From assembly GCA_963846925.1 (NCBI GenBank), contig CAWJXW010000014.1, positions 496,001 to 560,000 on the forward strand: 64,000 nucleotides of DNA. Reading direction: 5' to 3'. Origin of the DNA: JAQBQB01 sp963846925. GTDB lineage: Bacteria; Gemmatimonadota; Gemmatimonadetes; Gemmatimonadales; Gemmatimonadaceae. Within the stretch, counting starts at the first letter, position 1, and the number at the start of each line of letters is the position of its first letter. The notes under the pieces are model-generated. The model was not told the origin of the DNA. It searched no databases and worked only from the letters and a program-made list of their open reading frames with translations. The translations under genes were made by a program, and so were the position numbers. This document shows positions 38,592 through 48,070 of the stretch, one piece after another.

Positions 38592-39146
38592 ATGAGCATT
38601 CGATCCGCGGTGCGCGCGCAGCTGAGCATTCTGGCTGGAGTGTCGGTGATCGGGACGCTGGCCGCATGCGCGGCGGCGGCGGGCGGCGGCGGGGGCGCGG
38701 CGACGGCGGCCGATACGGCGGCGATCAGCCAAGTCGCGACGACGTGGGTCGACGGGTACAACAAGAAGGACGTTCCCGGCGTCGTGTCGACGTACGAGTC
38801 CGACGCGTCGGAGCTCTTCTCGAACGGCAAGCTCTTGAAGGGCACGGCCGCCATCACGGCGGAGCTGACGGCGAATTCAGCCCAGTGGGCGCATCTCGTG
38901 ATTTCGCCGAACACGCCGTATACGATCTCCGGCGACTTCGCGATCGCTACGGGAACCTCGGCCACGCACGTCCCCGGGCCGGGCGGACAGACGTTGACGA
39001 TTCCGGGCGCGTACATCGCGACGCTCCACAGGAGCGCTGGCGTGTGGAAGCTCTCGTCGCTCGCCGCGCTCCCGGATTCGGCGACGGTCGCCGGAATGGC
39101 GGCTGCCGCGGCCAAACCCGCGCCGAAGTCCGGAAAGGCGAAGTAG
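38592..39146 (+). CDS. SnoaL/DUF4440-like lipoprotein
   Basis: The 184-residue protein has a lipobox (IGTLAAC) after a short signal and a Gly/Ala-rich linker. An NTF2-like alpha+beta-barrel domain follows: ISQVATTWVDGYNKKDVPGV, YESDASELFSNGKLLKGTAA, ISGDFAIATGTSATHV and WKLSSLAALPDS. Such domains bind small ligands or act as scaffolds in DUF4440/SnoaL-like proteins. ATG 38592 is chosen because a G-rich ribosome site precedes it and the signal starts there. A basic Ala/Pro/Lys tail ends the protein. It lies 58 nt after the Omp85 stop on the same strand. Confidence 0.8.
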   Translation: MSIRSAVRAQLSILAGVSVIGTLAACAAAAGGGGGAATAADTAAISQVATTWVDGYNKKDVPGVVSTYESDASELFSNGKLLKGTAAITAELTANSAQWAHLVISPNTPYTISGDFAIATGTSATHVPGPGGQTLTIPGAYIATLHRSAGVWKLSSLAALPDSATVAGMAAAAAKPAPKSGKAK

Positions 39147-39356
39147 CCTCGTTCAGTTCAGCGCGCCCGGTCGGCGTCTCGGCCGGTCGCGCGAGCCCGG
39201 CTGCGAGCAAGAGCCGCGAGCAAGAGAAGTGAGCCAGCTGCGAAGATGCTGGCGGCTTCATCTTCCTCCCGGCTCTTGCTCATGCTCAGGCTCGAAGCAG
39301 GGCTCGCTTCCGAATCCGCGATGCCTCCTCAGCCGGTAGGGCTGAAGCGACCGCCG

Positions 39357-39986
39357 TTACGGCTTTACCATCTTCGGAGCGGCATCCTCGAACGTGTAGC
39401 CGTAGCCCGTCTTCGGACACTTCACCGCCGGATTCGTCGCGCTGAACATGCCGTTCGGGTTGTCCTTCCAGAGCCAGACGTGCAGATCCCAGTGATGCAG
39501 CTCGGCCGGCATGATCGGCGCGTGTCCTTCCATCGGCCCCATGAGCTGGTGGCCGAGGATGGTCGGCGGCGTCTTGGACACTTCGGTCGGAACGAACCAC
39601 TCCGCGCCCGTGAGCACGAGCTTGTCGCCGACGGGTTCGTAGAGGAGCACCTGCGGCTTGGTCGAATCGAGCTTCGGCCCGACCAGCGCCATGTTGATGA
39701 AGTGAACGCCCATCGCGCCCGGCTTGTACTCCATCGAGCCGTGCTCGGTACCACCGGATGGGAAGTCGACGCAGCCGACCGTCGAGTAGTAGCCGTCGCG
39801 GACCGCGGCGACGGGATCCTTGTACTTGTCGAGCGCTTTTCGCACGGCGTTGATCGCCGCGACGTTCATGACTGCGCCTTGCTGCTTTGCTTGCGCGCTG
39901 AGTGACGCTGGTGTGGCTGTCGCGAGCGCGGCGACCGTGGCGAGACATGCCGCGGTCGAGAGAGACCGGGTGTATCCGTTCCGCAT
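39357..39986 (-). CDS. Secreted protein of unknown family
   Basis: The 209-residue product has a long signal peptide (to about SLSAQA). The mature domain has conserved-looking blocks: KALDKYKDPVAAVRDGYYST, VGCVDFPSGGTEHGSMEY, MGVHFINMALVGPKLD, KLVLTGAEWFVP and ELHHWDLHVWLWKDNPNG. Clustered His residues near the C-terminus (HAPIMPAELHHWDLHVW) could bind metal. Two cysteines (VGC, AVKC) may pair. I cannot name the family, but the sequence looks well conserved and is not a shadow ORF. The 210-nt gap before it (39147-39356) is Ser/Arg-like low-complexity sequence with nothing recognisable. Confidence 0.7.
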   Translation of the reverse strand: MRNGYTRSLSTAACLATVAALATATPASLSAQAKQQGAVMNVAAINAVRKALDKYKDPVAAVRDGYYSTVGCVDFPSGGTEHGSMEYKPGAMGVHFINMALVGPKLDSTKPQVLLYEPVGDKLVLTGAEWFVPTEVSKTPPTILGHQLMGPMEGHAPIMPAELHHWDLHVWLWKDNPNGMFSATNPAVKCPKTGYGYTFEDAAPKMVKP

Positions 39987-40092
39987 CGAAAGGACCCTTG
40001 AGTTGACGATGACGGAGCATCGACCAACGTCTCGCGCAAGTCAAGGTCGCGCGATGACGTGGCGTCGAAACACGCCACGACGATGCTGATCT

Positions 40093-40671
40093 TCAGTCGG
40101 GTTTGTACGGCGCCTTGATCCGGATCGGAACGCCGACCGTTCCCCAATGAATTCGCATCACCGCATCGTCGCGGAGCACGAGCGGGAACTCGATCTCCAG
40201 CGTCTCCACGTGCGACGCCGATTCCGGCGTGACGTCGACCCGCAGCACGTCATCGGCTTCCCCCGGATACGGCTTGTGAAACGTGTGCGCCGCGCGGCTG
40301 AAGATGACCGTCCACGGCCGGTGCTCGTGTGGCACGAGCCAGAGCGAATACTCTCCCGCCTTGAGGTCGTGTCCCTCGACCTTCACGTCGTGGTCGAACA
40401 CGACGCGCGTCGCCGAGTCGGCGCCGGGATGCCAGACGCTGTCCCACGGCACGAGCTGGCCCCACAGTGCTCGCCCGCGCGCGACCGGGCGGCCGTATGA
40501 GACCGTGATGGTCGTGAGCGCGACGTTCTGCGAGATGGTCCCGCGTTGACTGAAGGGATACCCCTGAGCGAGCGCGGCGCCTGGCGCGACGAGGGCCATC
40601 GCGAAGCTCGAGAGCAGCGCGGCGCGGCGGGCAACGAGGCGGATTCGCCTTCCGTCTATCGACGCGCTCAT
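40093..40671 (-). CDS. DUF2911 family secreted protein
   Basis: The 192-residue protein has a signal peptide (LLSSFAMALVAPGAALAQ) and a DUF2911 domain: ITVSYGRPVARGRALWGQLV, VWHPGADSATRVVFDHDV, LKAGEYSLWLVPHEHRPWTV and IFSRAAHTFHKPYPG. The function of the family is unknown; the fold is beta-rich and periplasmic. The ATG at 40671 overlaps the TGA of the upstream methyltransferase gene (ATGA). The hairpin GTGGCGT...ACGCCAC at 40059-40078 downstream may end the transcript. Confidence 0.88.
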   Translation of the reverse strand: MSASIDGRRIRLVARRAALLSSFAMALVAPGAALAQGYPFSQRGTISQNVALTTITVSYGRPVARGRALWGQLVPWDSVWHPGADSATRVVFDHDVKVEGHDLKAGEYSLWLVPHEHRPWTVIFSRAAHTFHKPYPGEADDVLRVDVTPESASHVETLEIEFPLVLRDDAVMRIHWGTVGVPIRIKAPYKPD

Positions 40672-41504
40672 CGAATCGCGACACCGCCCCAGCACCGCGA
40701 AGGCAGTGTGACGCCGTCCGGGCGCGTGAACGCGGCAAGCCGCTCGGTGAGCGTCGTTCGAAACGCCTCCCGCGCCGCATCGGAGAGCGACCGGATCAGC
40801 GGGCCGAGCGCCGTCAGCTCGATGAGAAAATCCCAATAGGCGTTCGTATCCGCGAAGTGCCACGCCATCTCGACCGGCTCGATGCGCGTGGACGAGAAGC
40901 CGACGCCGTCGAGCAACGCTTGCAGTCGGCCGCGGTCGCCGAGCGCGAGAATGCCGGGCTGCCAGGCGCCGGTCGGGCGGGGAAGATGCCCTTGCTCCAT
41001 CAGCGTTCGCGCCGGCAGGGACGCGAACGGGTTCTCCTCGGGACCGGTGAAAACGGCGAACACGAGGCGTCCGCCCGGCACGAGCACCCGCCGGCACTCG
41101 CGCAGCGCGGCCTCGGGGTCGGGCATGAGCATGAAGCCCCAGCGGCAGAGCACGCCGTCGAACGACGCGTCGGCGAGGTCCATCGCCTGCGCGTCGAGCA
41201 CGCGATAGTCGGCGTTCTGAATTCCCAGCTCGGCCCCGCGCTGGCGCGCGACCTCCACCATCTCCGGCGATAGGTCGGTCGAGACGAGCCGCCCGCTTCC
41301 GAGATGCTTGGCCGCGAGGAAGCCGGTGTCCCCGGGGCCGGCGGCGACCTCCAACACGCGCTGCCCGTCCCGCGGGTCGAGGTTCCTCACCAGCCATTCG
41401 TGGATCGGACGCGACGCCGCAAACATCGATTCGCGCTGGTCGAACCAGGCCCTCGCCTGACTGTTCCAGTCCGTACGAACGCTCTCGGTTGCGCTGCCGC
41501 TCAT
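40668..41504 (-). CDS. Class I SAM-dependent methyltransferase
   Basis: The 278-residue protein shows the Rossmann-type methyltransferase motifs: motif I VLEVAAGPGDTGFLAAKHLG, motif II VSTDLSPEMVEVARQRG, DAQAMDLADASFDGVLCRWG and the post-motif FMLMPDPEAALRECRRVL-VPGGRLVFAVF. It resembles the UbiE/Methyltransf_11 group. Substrates in this group range from quinones to small molecules and cannot be fixed here. ATG 41504 is chosen for the GGAGGAG ribosome site and the normal N-terminus MSGSATESVRTDWNSQARAW; a long upstream extension is spurious. It is coupled to DUF2911. Confidence 0.85.
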   Translation of the reverse strand: MSGSATESVRTDWNSQARAWFDQRESMFAASRPIHEWLVRNLDPRDGQRVLEVAAGPGDTGFLAAKHLGSGRLVSTDLSPEMVEVARQRGAELGIQNADYRVLDAQAMDLADASFDGVLCRWGFMLMPDPEAALRECRRVLVPGGRLVFAVFTGPEENPFASLPARTLMEQGHLPRPTGAWQPGILALGDRGRLQALLDGVGFSSTRIEPVEMAWHFADTNAYWDFLIELTALGPLIRSLSDAAREAFRTTLTERLAAFTRPDGVTLPSRCWGGVAIR

Positions 41505-41589
41505 CGAGTTCTCCTCCGGTTGCCCGAGAATATCACCCTCGACGCTCGGCGAGTCACCCCCGGCCAACCCGCTCGTCCTCATATACGGT

Positions 41590-43756
41590 ATGGGCCGACC
41601 GACACTTCGCCTTCCGAGACTTCCGCACGAGCCGCTGCCGCGTTTCCGGCTCATGTCGGTCTGGTTTGCCGCCGGGCTGGCGTTTCTCAACGTCGTGTTG
41701 TTCATGTTCGACGCCAACCTCCCGCCTGCGTTGCGGTGGGTCGAAGCCGCGGCGGCGGCTACACTCGGCGCATGGTGGATCTACGGCTATCGGCGTGGCG
41801 GTTTCCCGATCGCCGGGTGGGCAGTCGACGCGACGCTCGTGCTGGTGGTCGCCGCGGTGTCACCGATGCCCTCGGACGCCATCGCGCTCTTCTTCGCGGG
41901 ACTCCAGTTCCGATCGCTCTTCGTGCCGCGCCGAGAGCTCGGGCTGCTCATCGTGTCGTTCGCGATCGCGCGGGTCGGATCGACGGCGCTTTGGTATTCG
42001 AACGGCCACGTCGAGTACGGTCCGCTCTCGCCGAATTCATTGATCTCGGTGCTTGGCCTCACGATCATCGCGGCGAGTCTTCATCTCTTCGTCAGCGCGA
42101 CGCAGCGGCAGAGTGTCATGGCGCACGAGTTGGCGCGCAGCGACGAACGCTACCGGCTGGTCGCGCGTGCCACCCGAGACGTCGTCTACGACTGGCACGT
42201 CCCGAGCGGCACGATCGAGTGGACGGAATCGATGCAGTCCGTATTCGGCTACGCGCCGGAACAGATCGGCAACGGCGCGTGGTGGCTCGAGCGCGTCCAT
42301 CCTGCGCGATCGCGATGCGCTCCAGGGTTCCGTCGCCGCCGCGGTGGCCGACCCAGCGACGACCGTGTCGACGGTTCAGTATCGCGTGCGGCGCGCCGAC
42401 GATCGTTACGCATACGTCTCCGGGAGCCTGATCGTGCAACGCTCGCCGGACGGCTCGGCCGAGCGGGTGATCGGGTCCATCCGCGACGTGACGAGTGAGC
42501 ATCTCCTCGAGGAGCGGCTCCGCCAGGCGCAGAAGATGGAAGCCGTCGGCCAGCTCGCCGGCGGCGTGGCGCACGACTTCAACAACTTGCTCACCGTCAT
42601 CGGCGGGCACGTGTTCATGCTCGAACAGACGTCGGCGGACCACTCCGCCAACCCGGGTGAGCCCGACCCACGGTCGGCCAAGCACCTCGCGGGCATCACG
42701 CGCGCGACCGATCGCGCCGCCTCGCTCACGCGGCAGCTCCTCGCGTTCGGTCGCAAGCAACTCCTGTCGCCCACTCTCCTCGACGTGAACGCCGTCGTGG
42801 AGGAGACGCTTCACATGATGCGGCCGGCGGTGGGCGCGCGCGTCGAGATCGTCACGCGCCTCGACCCGACCTTGCGCGCCGTCTACGCCGACGCGGGGCA
42901 ACTGGGTCAGGTTCTGGTGAATCTGGCGCTCAACGCACGCGACGCGATGGAGCCGAGGAACGGCGGAACGCTCACGATCGAGACGACGAACGCCACCCTC
43001 GCCGACCGTTCCGAGGCGCGGTCCGCCGAGGCGATCTCCGGCGCCGTCGAGAGCGGACTATCCGCCGGCGAGTATGTGCGCCTGACCGTGCGCGACACCG
43101 GCACCGGAATGGATGCGGCCACACTTTCGCGCGCGTTCGAGCCGTTCTTCACGACGAAACCGCCCGGCCGCGGCACCGGCCTCGGTCTGGCGTCGGTGTA
43201 CGGGATTGTGAAGCAGTCGTTCGGCGACATTCAAGCGGAGAGCGCGCCGGGAGTGGGATCGACGTTCACGATTCATCTTCCCGCCGCCGAGCGCCGACGC
43301 GTGCCCCGGAGCGAGAACCTCGACGACGCGGGCGCGGCGCCATGGACCGGCGTCGCCGGCGTCCCTAGGTCGCCGCACAAGGGCGTGCTCCTCGTCGAGG
43401 ACAACGCCGGCGTCCGCGCGTTCGCCGCCGAGGTGCTGTCGCAAGCCGGCTATGACGTGCGCTCGGCGCATCACGGGGTCGAGGCACTCGAGTTGATGCG
43501 GAAGTACGAATCGTCGATCGACGTCGTCGTGACTGACGTCGTGATGCCGGAAATGGGCGGACGCCCGCTGGTCGAGCAGCTCCGCAAGCGACGGCCGCAG
43601 CTGCCCGTCCTCTACATCACCGCGTACACCGACGACGCGAGCATGATCGACGAGCTGAAGGCGACGGGCGCTCGTCTGCTCGAAAAGCCGTTCACGGCGA
43701 GCCAGTTGGCGGAGGCGGTGGCGTCCCTCGGTGGCGCGCTGGCGAAAGCGAGCTAA
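41590..43756 (+). CDS. Hybrid sensor histidine kinase (TM-PAS-HisKA-HATPase-REC), one frameshift
   Basis: Four to six N-terminal TM helices (MSVWFAAGLAFLNVVLFMF, ATLVLVVAAVSPM, SLISVLGLTIIAASLHLFV) form a membrane sensor. A PAS domain follows (SDERYRLVARATRDVVYDWH to SGSLIVQRSPDGSAERVIGS), then HisKA with GGVAHDFNNLLTVIGGH, HATPase_c (NLALNARDAME, DTGTGMD, GTGLGLASVYGIV) and a C-terminal receiver with its acceptor Asp in VVVTDVVMPEMGG. The frame breaks near 42306 inside PAS (VHPADRDALQ expected); one surplus base is enough to explain it. With correction the protein has about 721 residues. No separate partner regulator is next to it. Confidence 0.85.
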
Positions 43757-43774
43757 AGGTCGCGATGCTCGGGC

Positions 43775-43796
43775 GCGGTAGCTCGAGACCTACCGC
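43775..43796. terminator. Hairpin between convergent kinase and lyase genes
   Basis: GCGGTAG (43775-43781) pairs with CTACCGC (43790-43796) across an 8-nt loop, in the 40-nt gap between two convergent stops. No T-tract is present; a bidirectional hairpin terminator is plausible. Confidence 0.35.
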
Positions 43797-44636
43797 TCAG
43801 CGAACGGCCGAGTCATGCTCGATAATTTGCTTGGCGCGTTGGATCACGGGCCGGTCGACCAATTCTCCCCGGTGCGCGAACACCGCGTCTTCGGGGCGAG
43901 AGGACAGCTCGTCGAGCACGGCCCGCGCCCACGCGACCTCTTCGTCGCTCGGCCTGAATGCGTCGTTGGTGATCGGAATTTGCTTCGGATGGATGCACAG
44001 CTTCCCGCCGAATCCAAAGCTCCTGCTTCGCGCCGCGTGACGGCGCAGTTGTTCTTGATCGTCGATCGCGAGCGTCACCAGATCCACCGGCGGCGCGATG
44101 CCGGCGACCTTCGACGCGACGACGATTCGGGAGCGCACGGCATCGAACGCGCCGTCGGCGTCGTGGATCCCCGTGTCGAGCGTGAAGTCGAGCGCGCCGA
44201 AAATGAGTCGCTCGACACGCGGACATCGCGCGACGTCGAGCACGTTCCACAGCCCGACCGCGGTCTCGATGATCGGGACGACGACGTGCTCGGGCGCGAT
44301 CGCGGCGAGGGCCCGCTCGACGTGTGCCGCGCTGTCGGCCTTCGGAAGCAGCACGCCGCGGATCGCCAGCGTGCGCGCGACGCCGAGGTCCTCCTCGAAC
44401 CATGGCGTGAGCGCGCTGTTCACGCGCACGTAGACGGGCACGTCTCGTGGAATCGTCGCGGTCATGAGGCCGCGGCGCGCGTTCGCCTTTTCCTCCGGTG
44501 CGACCGCGTCCTCGAGGTCGAGGATCACGCGATCCGCGCCGCTCGCCGCGGCCTTCGCGAAACGGTCGGGTCGCGTTGCGGGGACGAACAGCCAGGACCG
44601 CGCGGGGCCCTCGCCGCGGCCGGCGGGTGGATTCAT
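43797..44636 (-). CDS. HpcH/HpaI-family CoA ester lyase (CitE-like, citramalyl/malyl-CoA lyase)
   Basis: The 279-residue TIM-barrel protein has the CitE pattern: RSWLFVPATRPDRFAKAAAS, DRVILDLEDAVAPEEKANAR, VYVRVNSALTPWFEEDL, VPIIETAVGLWNVLDVA, LIFGALDFTLDTGI and GKLCIHPKQIPITN. The Asp/Glu Mg2+ ligands and substrate Arg positions are present. Family members cleave (S)-citramalyl-CoA, malyl-CoA or citryl-CoA. Next to a mesaconyl-CoA-hydratase-like gene, citramalyl-CoA lyase (to acetyl-CoA and pyruvate) is the best guess. ATG 44636 gives the standard N-terminus; earlier in-frame codons are extra. It follows the MaoC gene by 72 nt on the same strand. Confidence 0.88.
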   Translation of the reverse strand: MNPPAGRGEGPARSWLFVPATRPDRFAKAAASGADRVILDLEDAVAPEEKANARRGLMTATIPRDVPVYVRVNSALTPWFEEDLGVARTLAIRGVLLPKADSAAHVERALAAIAPEHVVVPIIETAVGLWNVLDVARCPRVERLIFGALDFTLDTGIHDADGAFDAVRSRIVVASKVAGIAPPVDLVTLAIDDQEQLRRHAARSRSFGFGGKLCIHPKQIPITNDAFRPSDEEVAWARAVLDELSSRPEDAVFAHRGELVDRPVIQRAKQIIEHDSAVR

Positions 44637-44708
44637 TGAGCAGTGCGAACGACGAACGCGTTCATTCCGTAGCCTCCTGCCGGCCACAAGCTACGGCGGG
44701 AGCAATCA

Positions 44709-45584
44709 TCAGGAAACCCACGCCTCCGCCTCCACGGCGCGCGCTCCATCGTTGTCGGTCGACCACAACTTGAAGTGGTCCGCGGCGTCGCCCGGCGCCC
44801 CGAACACCACGAAGTCGGACGTGTCGAACGTCGGCCGCATCGCCTTGAAGTGAAAACGGCGGACGCGCTCCGGCGTCACGTGCGTCTGCAACAGATCGAG
44901 CAGCAACGTCGCGATCAGCGGTCCGTGTACGACGAGCCCCGCGTACCCTTCGACGTGCGTCGCGTAGCGGCGGTCGTAGTGAATGCGGTGTGTGTTGAAG
45001 GTGAGAGCCGAAAAGCGAAAGAGGAGCGTCTCAGTCGGGCGCACGGTGTGCCGCCACGTGGGATCCATCCCGGCAACGTCCTCGCGCCGCTCGCCGCCGT
45101 GCGGCGTAGCTGGCGCCGGTTCTCGATACACCAGGTCCTGCTCCTCTTCGATGGCGAGTCCAGCCTCCGTGCTGAACCGGTGCCGCACCGTCACGAACAC
45201 GAGCGCCGACTCCCGCCCCTTCTTCTCCTCGACCGACTGGATCACCGATGCGCGCTCGACGCGCTCGCCGACGCGTAGGGGTTGGTGAAACGTCACGCGG
45301 CTCCCCGCCCACAACCGGCGCGGCAACGTCACGGGCGGCAGAAACCCGCCGCGGCGCGCGTGGCCGTCCGGCCCCAGCTCCGACTCGCGCGCCACTCCCG
45401 GCGCCAGCGTCCAATGAAACCCCAACGGCGCCGCGTCGCCTTCCTTCAGCGTCTCGGCGGAATGATCCAACGTCGCGTGCCAAGCCGCGACGCGGCTCGG
45501 CGTGATCCAGTCCGCCACCGTTTGCGTCCGTCCGATCCACGACTTCCAGTCGTGCTCAACCTGCACGAATTCGACTCCCACCAT
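44709..45584 (-). CDS. MaoC/FAS1-like dehydratase, mesaconyl-C4-CoA hydratase type
   Basis: The 291-residue double hot-dog protein matches the HTD2/mesaconyl-C4-CoA hydratase group. It has WKSWIGRTQTVADWITPSRV, AAWHATLDHS, GPDGHARRGGFLPPVTLPRR, MW-like WAGSRVTFHQPLRVGE, and the C-terminal hydratase half with SALTFNTHRIHYDRRYATHV and YAGLVVHGPLIATLLLDLL. The catalytic Asp/His region NTHRIHYD is intact. In the Chloroflexus 3-hydroxypropionate cycle this type forms (S)-citramalyl-CoA from mesaconyl-C4-CoA. ATG 45584 is chosen because GAGGAG precedes it; a start at 45695 would leave almost no promoter space. It is divergent from the acyl-CoA dehydrogenase gene. Confidence 0.85.
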   Translation of the reverse strand: MVGVEFVQVEHDWKSWIGRTQTVADWITPSRVAAWHATLDHSAETLKEGDAAPLGFHWTLAPGVARESELGPDGHARRGGFLPPVTLPRRLWAGSRVTFHQPLRVGERVERASVIQSVEEKKGRESALVFVTVRHRFSTEAGLAIEEEQDLVYREPAPATPHGGERREDVAGMDPTWRHTVRPTETLLFRFSALTFNTHRIHYDRRYATHVEGYAGLVVHGPLIATLLLDLLQTHVTPERVRRFHFKAMRPTFDTSDFVVFGAPGDAADHFKLWSTDNDGARAVEAEAWVS

Positions 45585-45729
45585 TGCTCCTCGCAGCCAC
45601 TGTGGGATTCTCGTCGCAGGCCTGGCGACCGGCAAGACCACGTTGCATCCCGGCGCTCGTCTCGCCGTGCCATATTCGATGAGTCTGTAGTTCATAGTCG
45701 TACCGGCCAGCCAGCCACAAGGAACTCTC
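45585..45729. promoter_or_regulatory. Shared divergent promoter region of the acyl-CoA cluster
   Basis: This 145-nt gap separates the minus-strand hydratase-lyase pair from the plus-strand dehydrogenase operon, so both promoters must lie here. It contains an AT-richer patch around 45670-45700. I see no clear operator palindrome and no regulator gene next to it. Confidence 0.4.
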
Positions 45730-46890
45730 TTGGCGTACGAACCGCACGAGACCTACCAAGAAATCCGAGCGGCAATTCGAGCCCTCTGCCAGAACTTTCC
45801 GAGTGCGTACTGGCAGAAACTCGACGCCGAGCAGCGATACCCCGACGAATTCGTCTCGGCGCTCACCGCCGCCGGTTGGATGGCCGCGCTCATTCCTCAG
45901 GAGTACGAGGGCGCCGGCTTGGGACTCGCCGAAGCATCGGTCATCCTCGAGGAGATCAACCGCAACGGCGGCAATTCCGGCGCGTGCCACGGACAGCTCT
46001 ACAACATGGGCACGCTGCTGCGACACGGAACGGAGGAGCAGAAGCGCGCCTACCTGCCGCGTATCGCGCGCGGCGAGCTGCGCCTTCAATCGATGGCCGT
46101 CACCGAACCGACGACCGGTACGGACACCACCAAGACCGCGACGTTTGCGGTCAAGCGCGGCGATCGCTACGTCGTGAACGGACAGAAAGTTTGGCTCTCG
46201 CGGGCACACCATTCGGATCTTCTCATTCTCCTGGCGCGCACGTCTCCGTACACCGCCTCCGCACGCACGGCCGGCATGTCGCTGTTTCTCGTCGACATCA
46301 AATCCGCGCTCGGCAACGGCCTCATGCTTCGCCCGATCCGCAACATGGTGAACCACGAGACGAGCGAGGCGTTCTTCACGGATCTCGAGATCCCGTCGGC
46401 GAACCTCATCGGCGAGGAGGGGAAGGGCTTTCGCTACATCCTCGACGGGCTCAACGCCGAGCGCACGTTGATCGCCGCAGAGTGCATCGGCGACGCACGT
46501 TGGTTCGTCGAGAAGGCGACCGCCTACGCCAACGAGCGCGTCGTCTTCGACCGGCCGATCGGCCGCAACCAGGGCGTGCAGTTTCCGATCGCCGAGTGCC
46601 ACATCGAGCTCGAAGCCGCCGACCTGATGCGATGGAAGGCGTGCACGCTGTTCGACAACCACGAACCGTGCGGCGCCGAGGCGAACATGGCGAAGTACCT
46701 CGCGGCGAAAGCGTCGTGGGAGGCGGCGAACGTGTGTCTGCAAACCCACGGCGGTTTCGGCTTCGCGGCCGAGTACGACATCGAGCGGAAGTTCCGAGAG
46801 ACACGCCTCTACCAAGTCGCCCCAATTTCCACGAACCTGATCCTGTCGTACGTGGCCGAGCACGTGCTTGGGCTCCCCCGCTCGTTCTGA
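45730..46890 (+). CDS. Acyl-CoA dehydrogenase
   Basis: The 386-residue flavoprotein has the usual three domains: N-terminal helical (AYWQKLDAEQRYPDEFVSAL), middle beta (SMAVTEPTTGTDTTKTATFA, VVNGQKVWLSRAHHSDLLIL) and C-terminal helical (ERTLIAAECIGDARWFVEKA, QTHGGFGFAAEYDIERKFRE). The ITEPxxGSD-like motif is VTEPTTGTD. The catalytic Glu position is not clear-cut in GFGFAAEYDIERKFR. In context a methylsuccinyl-CoA dehydrogenase-like role is possible. The start is TTG 45730 with AAGGA 6 nt upstream; the first residues MAYEPHETYQEIR fit the family. It heads a three-gene operon; the next ATG is 1 nt after its stop. Confidence 0.9.
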   Translation: MAYEPHETYQEIRAAIRALCQNFPSAYWQKLDAEQRYPDEFVSALTAAGWMAALIPQEYEGAGLGLAEASVILEEINRNGGNSGACHGQLYNMGTLLRHGTEEQKRAYLPRIARGELRLQSMAVTEPTTGTDTTKTATFAVKRGDRYVVNGQKVWLSRAHHSDLLILLARTSPYTASARTAGMSLFLVDIKSALGNGLMLRPIRNMVNHETSEAFFTDLEIPSANLIGEEGKGFRYILDGLNAERTLIAAECIGDARWFVEKATAYANERVVFDRPIGRNQGVQFPIAECHIELEAADLMRWKACTLFDNHEPCGAEANMAKYLAAKASWEAANVCLQTHGGFGFAAEYDIERKFRETRLYQVAPISTNLILSYVAEHVLGLPRSF

Positions 46891-46891
46891 G

Positions 46892-48070
46892 ATGCTTCCG
46901 CTCGACGGGATCACGGTCGTCTCGATCGAGCAGGCCGTGTCGGCGCCGTTCTGCACGCGGCAGCTTGCCGACTACGGCGCTCGCGTCATCAAGATCGAGC
47001 GTCCGGGCGAGGGAGATTTCGCCCGCAAGTACGACAGGGCCGTGAACGGCCTGTCGTCGTACTTCGTGTGGCTGAATCGATCGAAGGAGAGCATGACGCT
47101 CGACGTCGCACAGCCGGCCGGGCGCGACGTGATCGACCGCCTGCTCGCGCGCGCCGACGTCTTCGTTCAGAACCTCGGCCCCGGCGCCGCGGCGCGGCTC
47201 GGGATGGATTGGCCGACCCTGTCGGAGCAATTCCCCCGCCTGATCGTCGTCGACGTCTCGGGCTATGGGGACGGCGGCCCGATGACCGATCGCAAAGCGT
47301 ACGACTTGCTCGTCCAAGCCGAGAGCGGGCTGTTGTCGGTCACTGGCTCCGCCGATACGCCGTCGCGCGCCGGCGTGTCGATCGCCGACATCGCCGCCGG
47401 CATGTACGCGTATTCAGGAACCCTCTTGGCGCTCCTCGAGCGCGAGAAGACCGGACGCGGCACGCGTGTCGCCGTGTCGATGCTCGACGCGCTCGGCGAG
47501 TGGATGAGCCAACCGATGTACTTCGCGAAGTATTCCGGGGCGCCGCCGGCGCGCACGGGCGCCTCGCATCCGACGATCGCACCGTACGGACCGCACCGCA
47601 CCGGCGACGGCCGCGATGTCCTCTTCGGAATTCAGAACGATCGCGAGTGGACGCGTTTCTGCGCCGACGTGCTTCGTGCGCCGGAGGTGGCGCGCGACGA
47701 GCGCTTCGACGACAATCCGCGACGCGTCGCCAATCGCGCCGAGCTGACGCTGATGATCGAGCGAACGTTCGCGTCGATGACCGTCGAGGAGGTCGTGCAT
47801 CGGCTCGACTCGGCTGGGATCGCGAACGGACGACTCAACGACGTGCACGATTTCGCCGCTCATGAGCAACTCCGCGCCCGCGACCGCTGGCGCGCGATCG
47901 ACACCGAGGCGGGGCTGATCGACGCGTTGCTCCCGCCGGCGAACCTCGGTGCTGGGGAACCCGTTATGGGCGCGCTGCCCAAGGTCGGCGAACACACAAG
48001 CGCGATACTGGCGGAGCTCGGCTACGACCGCCCTACTATAGACAGGATGCGCGAGACGCGAGCGATATGA
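46892..48070 (+). CDS. CaiB/BaiF family (class III) CoA-transferase
   Basis: The 392-residue protein shows the class III pattern: LDGITVVSIEQAVSAPFCTRQLADYGARVIKIE, split over its first 35 residues; then YFVWLNRSKESMTLDVAQPAG, DVFVQNLGPGAAARLGMDW, VDVSGYGDGGPMTDRKAYD with the catalytic Asp expected at the end of this stretch, and LLVQAESGLLSVTG. It would move CoA onto a dicarboxylate such as mesaconate or methylsuccinate, or between C1 and C4 of mesaconyl-CoA as Chloroflexus Mct does. The start follows the dehydrogenase stop directly, and its TGA overlaps the next ATG (ATGA). Confidence 0.9.
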   Translation: MLPLDGITVVSIEQAVSAPFCTRQLADYGARVIKIERPGEGDFARKYDRAVNGLSSYFVWLNRSKESMTLDVAQPAGRDVIDRLLARADVFVQNLGPGAAARLGMDWPTLSEQFPRLIVVDVSGYGDGGPMTDRKAYDLLVQAESGLLSVTGSADTPSRAGVSIADIAAGMYAYSGTLLALLEREKTGRGTRVAVSMLDALGEWMSQPMYFAKYSGAPPARTGASHPTIAPYGPHRTGDGRDVLFGIQNDREWTRFCADVLRAPEVARDERFDDNPRRVANRAELTLMIERTFASMTVEEVVHRLDSAGIANGRLNDVHDFAAHEQLRARDRWRAIDTEAGLIDALLPPANLGAGEPVMGALPKVGEHTSAILAELGYDRPTIDRMRETRAI